Shown here: positions 18,061 to 26,835 of the stretch, one piece after another
How positions within the stretch are numbered: the stretch's first letter is position 1
Layout of the letters: every line of letters starts with the position of its first letter
Assembly: GCA_031286165.1 (NCBI GenBank)
Contig: JAITUU010000024.1
Location: 1-61,402, forward strand
DNA: 61,402 nucleotides
Reading direction: 5' to 3'
DNA from: Bacteroidales bacterium
Lineage (GTDB): Bacteria; Bacteroidota; Bacteroidia; Bacteroidales; UBA1715
Notes under the pieces: model-generated
Told to the model about the DNA's origin: nothing
Seen by the model: the letters and a program-made list of their open reading frames with translations, nothing else
Database searches by the model: none
Program-made: the position numbers and the translations under genes

Positions 18061-20151
18061 ATGACACGTAAATATTTGATTTCATTGTTTTTGCTGCTTT
18101 TTACAATCTCTTTTGCATCATTTGCACAAGCCGATTTATCGAAGTTAAGTGCCGGTAAATTGAAAAAAACAGGGGCTACCTTATACGCCAAAGGCGATGT
18201 ATTTGGAGCAATTCGTCATTACGAAGCATTTTTGAAGAAAAAAGAAGACCCTGCGGTAATGTTCCTTCTTGCCGATGCGTATCGCACCGCGCGTAATTAT
18301 CCGCTTGCGCAGTTTTGGTTCAATAAAGCCTACAAAGCCAATCCGAAGAAAAATGCAAAAGCATTGTACTATTATGCCACTATGCTCAAAACCGCCTCGC
18401 AGTATGAAGACGCAGCAGCGCAATTCAAAATTTTCAAAAAAGAATATGCAGGATTTAAAGATTCTCCGGTGTATTTGAAATTGGTGAAAAACCAACTTGC
18501 GTCCATAGATTCGTCTATTAAAGCACAGGCAAATCCGCGACAAGTGCGCGTAACCAACATGGGCAACAATATCAATTCACCCATGAACGAATATATGCCT
18601 ATTTATCTTTCGCAAACATCGTTCATTTACGCTACTCGTGTATTCGATACGTTGAATTTTACGCCGCAAATGCTTGTGCCAACATTTAGCACAGCGGTAA
18701 AATACGGCATTAATTGGTTGAACAACGGCGATTGGGAATTTAAACCCGATGGCGAAACCGTGAATATCAATCACGGTGCATTTTCTCCCGATTTTCAGCG
18801 ATTTTATTTTACCCAATGCAGCCGCGATAAAAAAAATATAGAACGCTGTGAACTCTATTCTTCTAAAAACGTATTCGGTGCATGGCAAAAACCCGAAAAA
18901 CTACCCGATTTTATTAATCTCAAAGGTTCTTCAATCACTCAAGTAACCGTAGGTAATGAATCGAAAAAAGGTGATGAGGTATTGTATTTTGTAACCAATC
19001 GCCCCGGCGGTCAAGGAGGACTTGATATTTGGTACACTATATTTATGCCGAAATCGAACGCATGGCGCGAAGCCAAAAACTGCGGAAATAAAATCAACAC
19101 TCCTGCCGATGAGGTTACTCCATACTATGATGTTACCGCGCGTGCACTCTATTTCAGTTCCAACGGCTTGCCCGGACAAGGAGAAATGGATATTTTTAAA
19201 ACAAACGGAGAACTCGGAAAATGGACTCCTGCCGAAAATATGGGTTCGCCTATCAATACTCCTTTCGATGATTACTATTTCAGCACCAGCCCCGATAGCA
19301 AAGAAGGACTTTTTGCATCGAATCGCCCCGGCAGCCAGTCGGCAGGTTGGGAAGGTTGCTGCGATGATATTTACCATGTGAATTTTGAAAACGTATTCGA
19401 TATTCCGCTTGTGGGACGTGTGTATGAAGTAGAAGACCGCGATATATTCAATATCATTCGTCAAAACTTTGAGGCAGATGATGCCACCGAAGAAATTCGT
19501 TTCTTACCAAATAGCCCGGTTTCGCTTTTCATAGGCAATAGCAACGAAAAAGTGTTTATAGCAAGCACCAAAACCGATGCCAACGGACGTTTTGAGTTTG
19601 TGGTAGAGCCAAATCGTAACTACGTGTTGCAATTTGAAAATGCCCGCACCGGAACAGCACTTATGCCGCTTTCTACACAAGGCGTGGAAACTCCCGACAC
19701 CATTTTCTTGAAAGATTACGGTATCAATTACATTAGCCGCGAAAAATTGTTTGTATCGAAAAATATTTACTACGAATTTGGGAAATACAAACTCACACCC
19801 GAACAACGTCAAGTGGTAGATACTTCCATAGTGGCACTGCTCCGCACCGCTCCCGATATTGTGATAGAACTCCGTAGCCACACCGATAATATTGGCGGCG
19901 AAGATTTCAATATGAAACTTTCACAACGCCGTGCCAATGAAATTATAAAATACGTAATAGCACAAGGAATTTCACCTTCGCGCATTTCGGGTAAAGGATT
20001 TGGATTTTCGGTGCCTATTGCGCCCAATAACCGTCCCGATGGCAGTGATTTCCCCGAAGGTCGTGCAAAAAATCGCCGAACAGAAATTCGTGTGATTGGA
20101 ACCGTTTCGGGAGCACCTTCGGGTGGCGATGGCTATGATGATGAAAATTAG
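18061..20151 (+). CDS. OmpA-family protein with TPR, PD40 propeller and regulatory-like domain (PorE-like architecture), copy 2
   Basis: At 696 residues this is colinear with the gene before it. It has a signal peptide (1-23, ending FASFAQA), TPR-like helices (about 35-150, with YYYATMLKTASQYEDAAAQF), PD40 blades (about 165-440, with EVLYFVTNRPGGQGGLDIW and ALYFSSNGLPGQGEMDIF), a regulatory-like domain (about 480-550) and an OmpA end (RSHTDNIGG, LSQRRANEI, NRRTEI). The two copies share long identical stretches but differ along their whole length, so the duplication is old. Copy 2 ends in an acidic, glycine-rich tail (GGDGYDDEN) absent from copy 1. Peptidoglycan anchoring of a surface machine is the likely role; exact function is inferred. 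A terminator follows at 20181-20217. Confidence 0.85.
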   Translation: MTRKYLISLFLLLFTISFASFAQADLSKLSAGKLKKTGATLYAKGDVFGAIRHYEAFLKKKEDPAVMFLLADAYRTARNYPLAQFWFNKAYKANPKKNAKALYYYATMLKTASQYEDAAAQFKIFKKEYAGFKDSPVYLKLVKNQLASIDSSIKAQANPRQVRVTNMGNNINSPMNEYMPIYLSQTSFIYATRVFDTLNFTPQMLVPTFSTAVKYGINWLNNGDWEFKPDGETVNINHGAFSPDFQRFYFTQCSRDKKNIERCELYSSKNVFGAWQKPEKLPDFINLKGSSITQVTVGNESKKGDEVLYFVTNRPGGQGGLDIWYTIFMPKSNAWREAKNCGNKINTPADEVTPYYDVTARALYFSSNGLPGQGEMDIFKTNGELGKWTPAENMGSPINTPFDDYYFSTSPDSKEGLFASNRPGSQSAGWEGCCDDIYHVNFENVFDIPLVGRVYEVEDRDIFNIIRQNFEADDATEEIRFLPNSPVSLFIGNSNEKVFIASTKTDANGRFEFVVEPNRNYVLQFENARTGTALMPLSTQGVETPDTIFLKDYGINYISREKLFVSKNIYYEFGKYKLTPEQRQVVDTSIVALLRTAPDIVIELRSHTDNIGGEDFNMKLSQRRANEIIKYVIAQGISPSRISGKGFGFSVPIAPNNRPDGSDFPEGRAKNRRTEIRVIGTVSGAPSGGDGYDDEN

Positions 20152-20180
20152 GAAACATTAGGATTTCATAAATAAAGTGG

Positions 20181-20217
20181 AAAACCCTCCATGTAGTGAT
20201 TACATGAGGGTTTTTTT
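20181..20217 (+). terminator. Rho-independent terminator after the OmpA gene pair
   Basis: The stem pairs accctc and atgta (20184-20195, with one bulged C) with tacat and gagggt (20201-20211) around a gtgat loop, followed by a T run. The 215 bases from here to the Crp/Fnr gene hold only AT-rich sequence and a weak TATACTTGC element (20400-20408). Confidence 0.8.
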
Positions 20218-20432
20218 GTGGAATTTTCTATTTGCTTTATCGCTTTTTCGCGATGCTACAATTGACAATCCATTAGTACTCTGCATAATACGGTTTTTTA
20301 ATGTCTTTGTTGTTTGAATATCAACTATTTGCAAAAAAAACATGCGCTTTCCCGAAATAAAAAAAACGAGGAAATGAATTTTTATATTATTTTTTTTCCT
20401 ATACTTGCACATACATAAATAAATGAACAATC

Positions 20433-21113
20433 ATGCAAAAATATTCCGTAAAAGAAATCATTGATTCGAGTAAATTGTTTGGAAAATTTACTAAGGACGA
20501 GAAAGAACTCATTATTCAAAAATCGACTATTTTACATTATAGAAAGGGCGAAAGTGTGGCAAAACAAGGTGCTTTTGCCAATCACATAATGTTGGTGGTG
20601 GAAGGTTTGGTAAAAACGTATCTTGAAGGTGCAAACGAAAAAAATCTTATTATAGAATTTGTAACGCCCACCCGTTGGGTAGAGTTGGCGAGTATTTACG
20701 ATGCGAATTTTTCGCTCAGCGTGAGTGCTATCAAAGATTCGCAAATTATGTTCATTGAAAAAGGCACATTTATAAATCTTATTACCAAAAATTCTGCCTT
20801 TTCTTCGGAAATTATTCAAACGTTGATAGAAAGTCAAAAACATTATTTCCAAAAAATTACTTCCTTGGGTAATAAGCAGTTACACGGTCGATTTGCCGAT
20901 GCCCTATTGTATTTGAGCCAAGAAGTAGCGCAAAGCGCGGTGGTTGATTTGGCGGTTACTCGCAAAGAAATAGGCGAATATGCCGGTATTTCTACCGAAA
21001 GTGCCATTCGACTGCTTTCGGAATTGAACCACGATGGTATTCTCAAATTGGACGGAAAAGTTATTATTATCCTCAAAGAAAACTTGCTCACTAAATTGAG
21101 CCAAATCGGTTGA
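20433..21113 (+). CDS. Crp/Fnr family transcriptional regulator
   Basis: A 226-residue regulator with an N-terminal cyclic-nucleotide-binding-type beta-roll (about 15-130; RKGESVAKQGAFANHIMLVVEG and the strand LIIEFVTPTRWVELASIY), a dimerisation helix (about 130-155) and a C-terminal winged helix (about 165-222; RKEIGEYAGISTESAIRLLSEL is the recognition region). It has no N-terminal cysteine cluster, so it is not a classical oxygen-sensing FNR; the effector is unknown. A weak -7 element (TATACTTGC at 20400-20408) lies 24 bp before the ATG. The stop overlaps the leader of pepD, whose ATG is 5 bp further on. FNR-like palindromes upstream of surface-protein genes in this window (43043-43056, 50993-51008) are possible targets of this class of regulator. 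Confidence 0.9.
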   Translation: MQKYSVKEIIDSSKLFGKFTKDEKELIIQKSTILHYRKGESVAKQGAFANHIMLVVEGLVKTYLEGANEKNLIIEFVTPTRWVELASIYDANFSLSVSAIKDSQIMFIEKGTFINLITKNSAFSSEIIQTLIESQKHYFQKITSLGNKQLHGRFADALLYLSQEVAQSAVVDLAVTRKEIGEYAGISTESAIRLLSELNHDGILKLDGKVIIILKENLLTKLSQIG

Positions 21114-21118
21114 TTTGT

Positions 21119-22576
21119 ATGCGAAAACTTGAAAACCTTAATCCTCAAAGTGTGTGGAAGCATTTTGAGGATATTTGTTGTATCCCCCACCCATCGAAAC
21201 ACGAAACGGCTTTGTGCCAACACATTATGCGTTTTGCCCAAGCCCTGAATTTGCCCTATCGAACCGATGCCGTAGGAAATATTGTAATTACCAAAGCCGC
21301 CACGGCAGGTATGGAAGATTGCAAAACCATTATTTTACAAGCGCACTTAGATATGGTGCCGCAAAAAAACACCGGTACCGACCATGATTTTTTGCGCGAC
21401 GCCATACAACCCCGTATAGTGGAACAGTGTGTGAAAGCCACGCACACCACACTCGGTGCCGACAATGGCATAGGAGTGGCGGTTATTCTTGCCATTTTGG
21501 AAGCAAGCAACATAGTGCATGGACACATTGAAGCGTTTTTTACCGTTGATGAAGAAACCGGCATGACCGGTGCTATCAATACCACGCCCGATTTTTTGAC
21601 CGGAACATACATGATAAATACCGATAGCGAAACCGAAAATGAAATTACGCTTGGTTGCGCCGGTGGTGTGAATGCTAATTTTGAATTTCCCTATACTACT
21701 ATTTCATTACGGTCTGATTCCCAATCGTACCGTATAAATATTTCAAAACTCAGTGGTGGACATTCGGGTTTCGAGATTTGGGAAAATCGCGCTCATGCCA
21801 ATGTGTTGATAGCCGACCTTGCGCTCAAAGCGGTGCAAAAATTTGCGGCGCAAGTGGCGCACATCAGCGGTGGAAGTATGCGTAATGCCATTCCTCGCGA
21901 GGCAGAATTGCAAGTGGTTATTCCTGCGGAATATGTGGCACAATTTGAACTGTTTTTAGATGAAACAGCTCTGCTGCTCAAAACACTCTATGCACAAACC
22001 GACCCGATTTTTTCGCTGAATTTTAAGCATATAGAATTGCCGCAAGCGGTAATAGAACCTACGCGAATGTTGCAAATACTGCAAGCACTCACGCAACTGC
22101 CGCAAGGAGTGGTGAGTGTGGAGCAGCAAACGGCGGCTATGGTGCGCACTTCTACCAATCTTTCTATTATTACTACCGAAGAAGGAAAACTGCTTGTGCA
22201 GTGTTTGCTGCGCAGTTCCAATAATGCTGAAAAACAGCAACTTGCACGCTGTATGCAGTTGCTTGTGGAACTTTACGGCGGCACGGCGCAGTTCGATACC
22301 GACTATCCGGCGTGGCAGCCGCGCTGGGATTCGCAGTTGCTGGAAATTACCAAACAATCGCTGCAAATTATTTACGGCAATCTGCCGCACTTGTGCGTGG
22401 TTCATGCCGGGCTGGAATGTGGTATTTTGAGTGAAATTTTTCCTTACATGGAATTTGTATCCATAGGACCGGCTATTCGCAATCCGCACTCGCCCGAAGA
22501 AGAGGTGGAAATAGATTCGGTAGAGCGATTTTTTCGCGCTTTGTGCGAAATTTTAAAACGGGCACCCAAACAATAA
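21119..22576 (+). CDS. pepD: Aminoacyl-histidine dipeptidase (cytosol non-specific dipeptidase, M20 family)
   Basis: A 485-residue cytoplasmic zinc dipeptidase that hydrolyses Xaa-His and other dipeptides. The M20C metal-site motifs are visible: QAHLDMVPQK (His and Asp ligands), LGADNGIGVA (bridging Asp), DEETGMTGA (catalytic and metal Glu), and LSGGHSG in the dimerisation-domain region, with VVHAGLECG and the closing IGPAIRNPHSPEE near the C-terminus. Length fits the family. ATG 21119 is preferred over an upstream TTG (21110) that overlaps the stop of the regulator gene. It sits five bases behind the Crp/Fnr gene and four before the glycosyltransferase, so all three may share a transcript. 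Confidence 0.94.
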   Translation: MRKLENLNPQSVWKHFEDICCIPHPSKHETALCQHIMRFAQALNLPYRTDAVGNIVITKAATAGMEDCKTIILQAHLDMVPQKNTGTDHDFLRDAIQPRIVEQCVKATHTTLGADNGIGVAVILAILEASNIVHGHIEAFFTVDEETGMTGAINTTPDFLTGTYMINTDSETENEITLGCAGGVNANFEFPYTTISLRSDSQSYRINISKLSGGHSGFEIWENRAHANVLIADLALKAVQKFAAQVAHISGGSMRNAIPREAELQVVIPAEYVAQFELFLDETALLLKTLYAQTDPIFSLNFKHIELPQAVIEPTRMLQILQALTQLPQGVVSVEQQTAAMVRTSTNLSIITTEEGKLLVQCLLRSSNNAEKQQLARCMQLLVELYGGTAQFDTDYPAWQPRWDSQLLEITKQSLQIIYGNLPHLCVVHAGLECGILSEIFPYMEFVSIGPAIRNPHSPEEEVEIDSVERFFRALCEILKRAPKQ

Positions 22577-22580
22577 CATT

Positions 22581-23516
22581 ATGCAAATATCAGTTGTAAT
22601 ACCGCTTTTGAACGAAGAAGAATCTATTCCCGAACTCAGTGCGTGGATAGAACGAGTGATGATTGCTCACGGTTTTTCTTACGAAATAATTTTGATAGAC
22701 GATGGCAGCAGTGATAATTCGTGGCAAAAAATAGAGGAGTGCGCGGCGAAAAATCCGAACATTCGTGCTATTAAATTTCAACGCAATTACGGGAAATCGG
22801 GTGGATTGTACAAAGGTTTTGAGGCTGCGCAGGGCGATGTAGTAATTACTATGGACGCCGATTTGCAGGATAGCCCCGAAGAAATTCCGGAACTCTACCG
22901 TATGATAACCCAAGACGGCTACGACATGGTGAGCGGTTGGAAAAAGAAACGCTACGACCCGGTGCTTACCAAAAATATGCCGAGTAAATTGTATAATGCT
23001 ACCGTGCGACTGCTTACGGGTATTCATTTGCACGATTTCAACTGCGGACTGAAAGCCTACAAACGCCAAGTGATAAAATCGGTGGAGGTGTATGGCGAAA
23101 TGCACCGCTATATGCCGGTGCTGGCAAAGTGGGCGGGTTTCAAAAAAATAGGCGAAAAAGTGGTGCAACACCAAGAACGCAAATATGGTACAAGTAAATT
23201 TGGCGTGGAACGCTTTATTCGCGGTCCGCTCGATTTGCTTTCGGTGCTTTTTATTGCAAAATTCAGCAAACGCCCCATGCACTTGTTTGGTGGTTTGGGC
23301 GTGTTGTGTTTTGTGGCAGGTGCCATTATTTTGGCGTATTTGAGTTATGCAAAACTCGCGCTCCACGTGTATAATATGACCCAGCGACCACTGTTTTTCT
23401 TAGGTATTATTTGTTTGCTTGTGGGCTGTCAGTTGTTTCTTACCGGATTTTTGGCAGAACTTATTTCTCGCTCTTCGGCGAGTAAAAACGAGTATTTATG
23501 CGAGAAGAAGATTTAG
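22581..23516 (+). CDS. Glycosyltransferase family 2, DPM1/GtrB-like, with C-terminal membrane anchor
   Basis: A 311-residue GT2 enzyme. The GT-A fold starts at once (SVVIPLLNEEESIPEL), with DDGSSDNSW binding the nucleotide-sugar and MDADLQDSPEEIPEL giving the metal-binding DxD-like motif. Two hydrophobic segments follow (about 235-258 and 268-292) and should anchor it in the inner membrane with the active site in the cytoplasm. Proteins of this shape transfer sugar to polyprenyl phosphate for later use in glycan assembly or modification; the sugar is not predictable. It starts four bases after pepD. A second glycosyltransferase follows after a repeat-rich 106-bp gap. Confidence 0.88.
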   Translation: MQISVVIPLLNEEESIPELSAWIERVMIAHGFSYEIILIDDGSSDNSWQKIEECAAKNPNIRAIKFQRNYGKSGGLYKGFEAAQGDVVITMDADLQDSPEEIPELYRMITQDGYDMVSGWKKKRYDPVLTKNMPSKLYNATVRLLTGIHLHDFNCGLKAYKRQVIKSVEVYGEMHRYMPVLAKWAGFKKIGEKVVQHQERKYGTSKFGVERFIRGPLDLLSVLFIAKFSKRPMHLFGGLGVLCFVAGAIILAYLSYAKLALHVYNMTQRPLFFLGIICLLVGCQLFLTGFLAELISRSSASKNEYLCEKKI

Positions 23517-23622
23517 ATATAAGATACAAGGAACAAGATACAAGAACAGAGATATTAGTAGATAGTCATTGATATGTATTGTTTCAGTTATTCAATTACT
23601 CAATTATTCAGTTACTTAAAAT
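23517..23622. repeat. Mosaic short-repeat intergenic tract between two glycosyltransferase genes
   Basis: Three word families follow one another: agatacaag variants (23520-23550), gatattagtagata...ttattgtttcag-like sequence (23549-23587), and 8-base words ending in ttcaat or ctcaat (23587-23618). The middle part matches the region before metH (45183-45215) and resembles 26764-26800. No gene or strong promoter was seen in it. Confidence 0.55.
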
Positions 23623-24753
23623 ATGAAGAAGTTTCTCAGCATAGGTCCGGCATATCCGCTGCGCGGTGGTATTGCCGATTTTAACGAAACGCTCACGCGG
23701 AATTTGTGTGCGCAGGGCTTTGAGGCTTCTATTGTGTCGTATAGTACGCAGTATCCTTCGTTTTTGTTTCCGGGAAAAACGCAGTATTCTACTGCGGAAA
23801 AACCTAGCGATGTGGATATAGAAACCGTACTTCATTCGTATAATCCACAGAATTGGCTCAGGGTGGTGAAATATGTTGTACATCAAAAACCGGCGGTATT
23901 GCTTTTGCACTTTTGGATGCCGTTTTTTGCTCCGGCACTTGGATTTATTGCAAAACGAGTGAAAAAACTTCTGCCGAATATTACCATTTGTGCTATTTGC
24001 CACAATTTTTTACCGCACGAACGTTCGCGATTCGATGTGGCGTTTGCCACATATCTTGCCACTCGCTGTGATTGTTTTGTAGCAATGTCGCAATCGGTAG
24101 TTGCTGATATTGAGCGATATGCGCCCAATAAACGAGTGCTGTACACGCCTCACCCTATGTACGATAATTTTGGCGAAGCGGTGAGTAAAGCGCAGGCGGC
24201 ACAGGAATTAAACCTGCCTGCCGATGCAAGCTATGTGCTCTTTTTCGGTTTGGTGCGTGCCTACAAAGGTTTGGATTTGCTTTTACAGGCATTTGCACAA
24301 AAAGCATTGATTGACAAGAAGATAATGCTGCTCGTTGCCGGTGAATTTTACGAAAACCCCGAATTGTATTACAAGCAAATTCGCGAACTTGGCATAGAAG
24401 ATAGAGTGATTATCCACAATGAATTTATTGCGCACGATAGAGTGCGTTACTATTTTTCGCTTGCCGATATTGTGGCGCAAACCTACCATAGTGCCACGCA
24501 GAGCGGCATTACGCAAATTGCCTTTCACTTCAATGTACCTATGCTTGTAACCAATGTGGGTGGGCTTTCGGAAATTGTGAAACAGGGCGAAATGGGCTAT
24601 GTGTGCGAAAAAAATCCTGCGAAAATAGCCGCTGCTCTTGCTGATTTTTACGAGAATAATCGTGCGGAAACGTTCCGAAACGTAGTGGAACGTGAAAAAC
24701 ACTACTACACATGGGAAACCTTTGTGCAGAGATTGGCGGAATTAACGCTTTGA
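23623..24753 (+). CDS. Glycosyltransferase, GT-B fold (group 1/family 4 type)
   Basis: A 376-residue cytoplasmic GT-B enzyme. The N-terminal domain starts with GPAYPLRGGIADFNETL, whose glycine-rich loop is typical of GT4 enzymes. The C-terminal domain carries VLFFGLVRAYKGLDLLLQAF, then the helix LVAGEFYENPELYYKQI and VLVTNVGGLSEIV-like sequence (MLVTNVGGLSEIVKQGEMG), which places the donor phosphate and the retaining-type E-x7-E region. It probably adds a sugar to a lipid-linked or surface glycan. The last 12 bp overlap the 3' end of convergent murI. Confidence 0.88.
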   Translation: MKKFLSIGPAYPLRGGIADFNETLTRNLCAQGFEASIVSYSTQYPSFLFPGKTQYSTAEKPSDVDIETVLHSYNPQNWLRVVKYVVHQKPAVLLLHFWMPFFAPALGFIAKRVKKLLPNITICAICHNFLPHERSRFDVAFATYLATRCDCFVAMSQSVVADIERYAPNKRVLYTPHPMYDNFGEAVSKAQAAQELNLPADASYVLFFGLVRAYKGLDLLLQAFAQKALIDKKIMLLVAGEFYENPELYYKQIRELGIEDRVIIHNEFIAHDRVRYYFSLADIVAQTYHSATQSGITQIAFHFNVPMLVTNVGGLSEIVKQGEMGYVCEKNPAKIAAALADFYENNRAETFRNVVEREKHYYTWETFVQRLAELTL

Positions 24754-25578
24754 ACCTTCGCTGCCGCCGTAGTGTAACTGCTGTGCGTGGATTTCGCTGC
24801 CCCAAAATTGCGATGCTATGGCATTGAAATGTTCGCAGTTTTCGGTGGTGAAAAATTCTATGCTACCGTGTTTTTCGCAGTGCGTTTCTATTTCGGGGTG
24901 ATTGCGCAAATATGCGTGCAAACTTTCGGCTACTATTTTTCCTTGATTGATTACTTGAATGTGCGCCGGTGTGTGTGCACGAATTTTGTCGTATAAGAGC
25001 GGATAGTGCGTGCAGGCGAGTAAAATTGTGTCAATTTTTGGTTCTTTTGCAAGGAGTGCGTCAATTTCCTGTTGTATAAAAAAATCGGCACCTTCGCTGT
25101 GCGTGTAGCCATTTTCCACCAGCGAAACCCACAATGGGCAGGCGTGCGAAATTACGGCAATTTCGGGAAAGAGTTTTGCGATTTCAATTTCGTAGGATTG
25201 TGAACTCACGGTACCCGAAGTTGCAAAAATTCCCAACGCTTTGGTTTTGGTGAGTTCTCCGGCAATTTCGGTGCAGGGACGAATAATGCCCAATACTCGT
25301 TTGTGGCTGCCAAGCCGCTGTAAATCGTTTTGCTGAATACTGCGCAGAGCCTTTGCCGATGCAGTATTGCAGGCTAAAATTATCAAATCGCAGTTGCGCG
25401 AAAAAAGCGTTTCTACGGCTTGCAGGGTGTATTTGTAAATGGTATCGAAGGAACGAGTTCCGTAGGGTGCGCGAGCATTGTCGCCCAAATATACGTAGGA
25501 ATATTCGGGCATACGATGCTTGATTTCTTTTAAAATGGTTAAACCACCAAAGCCGGAATCGAAGATACCAATTTTCAC
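24742..25578 (-). CDS. murI: Glutamate racemase
   Basis: MurI (278 residues) makes D-glutamate for peptidoglycan precursors in the cytoplasm. Two catalytic cysteines are present in their standard contexts, C70 in LACNTASAKAL and C189 in LLACTHYPLL, and the N-terminal FDSGFGGLT motif (D7, S8) and YLGDNARAPYG are intact. It lies one base downstream of an ompH gene on the same strand and ends the cluster porG-uppS-bamA-ompH-ompH-murI, an order seen in other Bacteroidales. The 3' end overlaps the opposing glycosyltransferase by 12 bp. Confidence 0.96.
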   Translation of the reverse strand: MKIGIFDSGFGGLTILKEIKHRMPEYSYVYLGDNARAPYGTRSFDTIYKYTLQAVETLFSRNCDLIILACNTASAKALRSIQQNDLQRLGSHKRVLGIIRPCTEIAGELTKTKALGIFATSGTVSSQSYEIEIAKLFPEIAVISHACPLWVSLVENGYTHSEGADFFIQQEIDALLAKEPKIDTILLACTHYPLLYDKIRAHTPAHIQVINQGKIVAESLHAYLRNHPEIETHCEKHGSIEFFTTENCEHFNAIASQFWGSEIHAQQLHYGGSEGSKR

Positions 25579-25579
25579 A

Positions 25580-26095
25580 CTAATTTATTCCAAGTTCTTT
25601 TTTGGCAAGCGGCATTACATCGGTGCTGAGTTTTGGGTTGTAATACAGCACTTGTGAACCTTTGCTTACATCGAACACATAAATAAATCCTTCGCGTTCG
25701 GCAATTTTTTTGATTGCGGCTTCGGCTTTATCTAAAATAGGGCTGAGCAATTCTTCGCGGCGAGCGGTGAGTTGCTGCTCGGCATTCATTTGAAAATTTT
25801 GAATACGTTGTTGTGTTTCTTGCAAATCTTGTTCGAGTAATTGCTTTGCCGAAGGGCTGAGTGATTCATAGGTTTTTTGCGCTTCTGCTACTCGTTTATT
25901 GAAATCTACCGACATTTCTTCGATTAAATTTTTTACCTCGCCGTATTCTTTTTGCAAAGTAGCAAGTGATGTGGCTTTTTCGGGCATTGCTTCCACAAGT
26001 TGTTCAAAATTGATGTGCGCAAATTTTTGTGCGTTTACCGCAGTAGGAACTGCAAAAAGAAGAGCAAGACAGGTAATTTTTAGAATGTTTTTCAT
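25580..26095 (-). CDS. OmpH/Skp family periplasmic chaperone, copy 1
   Basis: A 171-residue Skp-like chaperone that holds unfolded outer-membrane proteins on their way to BamA. A signal peptide (1-22, ending TAVNAQ) precedes the short strand FAHINFEQLVEAMPE, long helical arms (about 45-135, charged and heptad-like) and a closing strand region (FIYVFDVSKGSQVLYYNP), the standard Skp order. The paralogue lies just upstream at 26254. A TATATTTGC promoter element at 26147-26155 suggests that this gene and murI can also be transcribed on their own. Confidence 0.92.
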   Translation of the reverse strand: MKNILKITCLALLFAVPTAVNAQKFAHINFEQLVEAMPEKATSLATLQKEYGEVKNLIEEMSVDFNKRVAEAQKTYESLSPSAKQLLEQDLQETQQRIQNFQMNAEQQLTARREELLSPILDKAEAAIKKIAEREGFIYVFDVSKGSQVLYYNPKLSTDVMPLAKKELGIN

Positions 26096-26146
26096 TGATA
26101 AAAGTTTATAAGTTAGTAAGTTTATACGTTTGAAAATTAGTTTTCG

Positions 26147-26155
26147 GCAAATATA
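26147..26155 (-). promoter_or_regulatory. Internal -7 promoter element before ompH copy 1
   Basis: The minus strand reads TATATTTGC, an exact TAnnTTTGC match, about 50 bp before the ATG at 26095. It would start a transcript inside the bamA cluster. Confidence 0.6.
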
Positions 26156-26186
26156 GTTTTTTTAGTTATTCGTTGTTAGTTATTTG

Positions 26187-26220
26187 GTATTAGATTGCTT
26201 CACTTCGTTCGCAATGACGA
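26187..26220. repeat. REP-like palindromic intergenic repeat, copy 1
   Basis: The sequence attgcttcacttcgttcgcaatgacg is the half-palindrome of the ttgcgaac-gaag-caat family. The inverse complement of its core recurs at 44250-44270, and a related full copy lies at 51148-51216. Confidence 0.55.
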
Positions 26221-26253
26221 TTTGTGTATTCCCTGTGTTTTGTGTTTCGTGTC

Positions 26254-26763
26254 TTATTTTATGTATCCCATTTTTTTGAGTACGGCATCGCTAATGTCTA
26301 ATTTTACATCGGAGTAAATAATTTTTCCGGTTGCCACATCGAACACCAATCCGTAATTTTGTGCTATTGCGTTTTCTTTCACTGCGTTATAGAGTTCGTC
26401 TTGAATAGGTTTTACGAGTTCCTGTTCTTTTTTAAATCTATCGCCATCGGGAGCAAAGCGTTTTTTTTGCAATTCGCGAATTTCTTTTTCTTTTTCGGCA
26501 ATTTCTTGTTCGCGTTTGGTACGCATATCGTTCGATAGCAGCATTTTTTCGGTTTGATATTGATTTTTCAATGCTTTGAGTGCAGCCATTTGTTCTTCAA
26601 TTTCGGCGTGCCACTGTTTGGTAAGGTTATCTAACTGTTTTTGCGCCTCTTTATATGCCGGAATTTTATTGAGCATGTATTCGGTGTTGAGATAGGTGAT
26701 TTTTTGCGCCTGCACTGCTGCAAATGTGCATAGTACAAGAAGGGTTATTAGTAGTTTTTTCAT
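26254..26763 (-). CDS. OmpH/Skp family periplasmic chaperone, copy 2
   Basis: A 169-residue Skp-like protein with a signal peptide (1-19, ending AAVQAQ), the strand KITYLNTEYMLNKIPAYKE, a highly charged helical hairpin (about 40-125, with many K and E) and the end strand YGLVFDVATGKIIYSD. It lies between bamA and the other Skp copy on the same strand. The 72-bp gap to bamA and the 158-bp gap to the next copy both consist of short repeats. The two copies differ strongly in their helical arms, so they may serve different client sets, an inference only. Confidence 0.92.
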   Translation of the reverse strand: MKKLLITLLVLCTFAAVQAQKITYLNTEYMLNKIPAYKEAQKQLDNLTKQWHAEIEEQMAALKALKNQYQTEKMLLSNDMRTKREQEIAEKEKEIRELQKKRFAPDGDRFKKEQELVKPIQDELYNAVKENAIAQNYGLVFDVATGKIIYSDVKLDISDAVLKKMGYIK

Positions 26764-26835
26764 AATCTCTTAGATATTAGTTGATATTGAGATATTTATT
26801 GTATTGGTACATTGTTGTATTAGTACAGTAGGATA
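26764..26835. repeat. Mosaic short-repeat tract between bamA and ompH
   Basis: The 72-bp gap reads as variants of gatattagttgatattgag, then ttattgtattggtacattg and attagtacag. The first part resembles tracts at 23549-23587 and 45183-45215. Confidence 0.5.

Noticed and set aside
20218..20432. Small gene between the terminator and the Crp/Fnr gene
   Set aside because: Only short AT-rich frames without a ribosome-binding context or a recognisable product.
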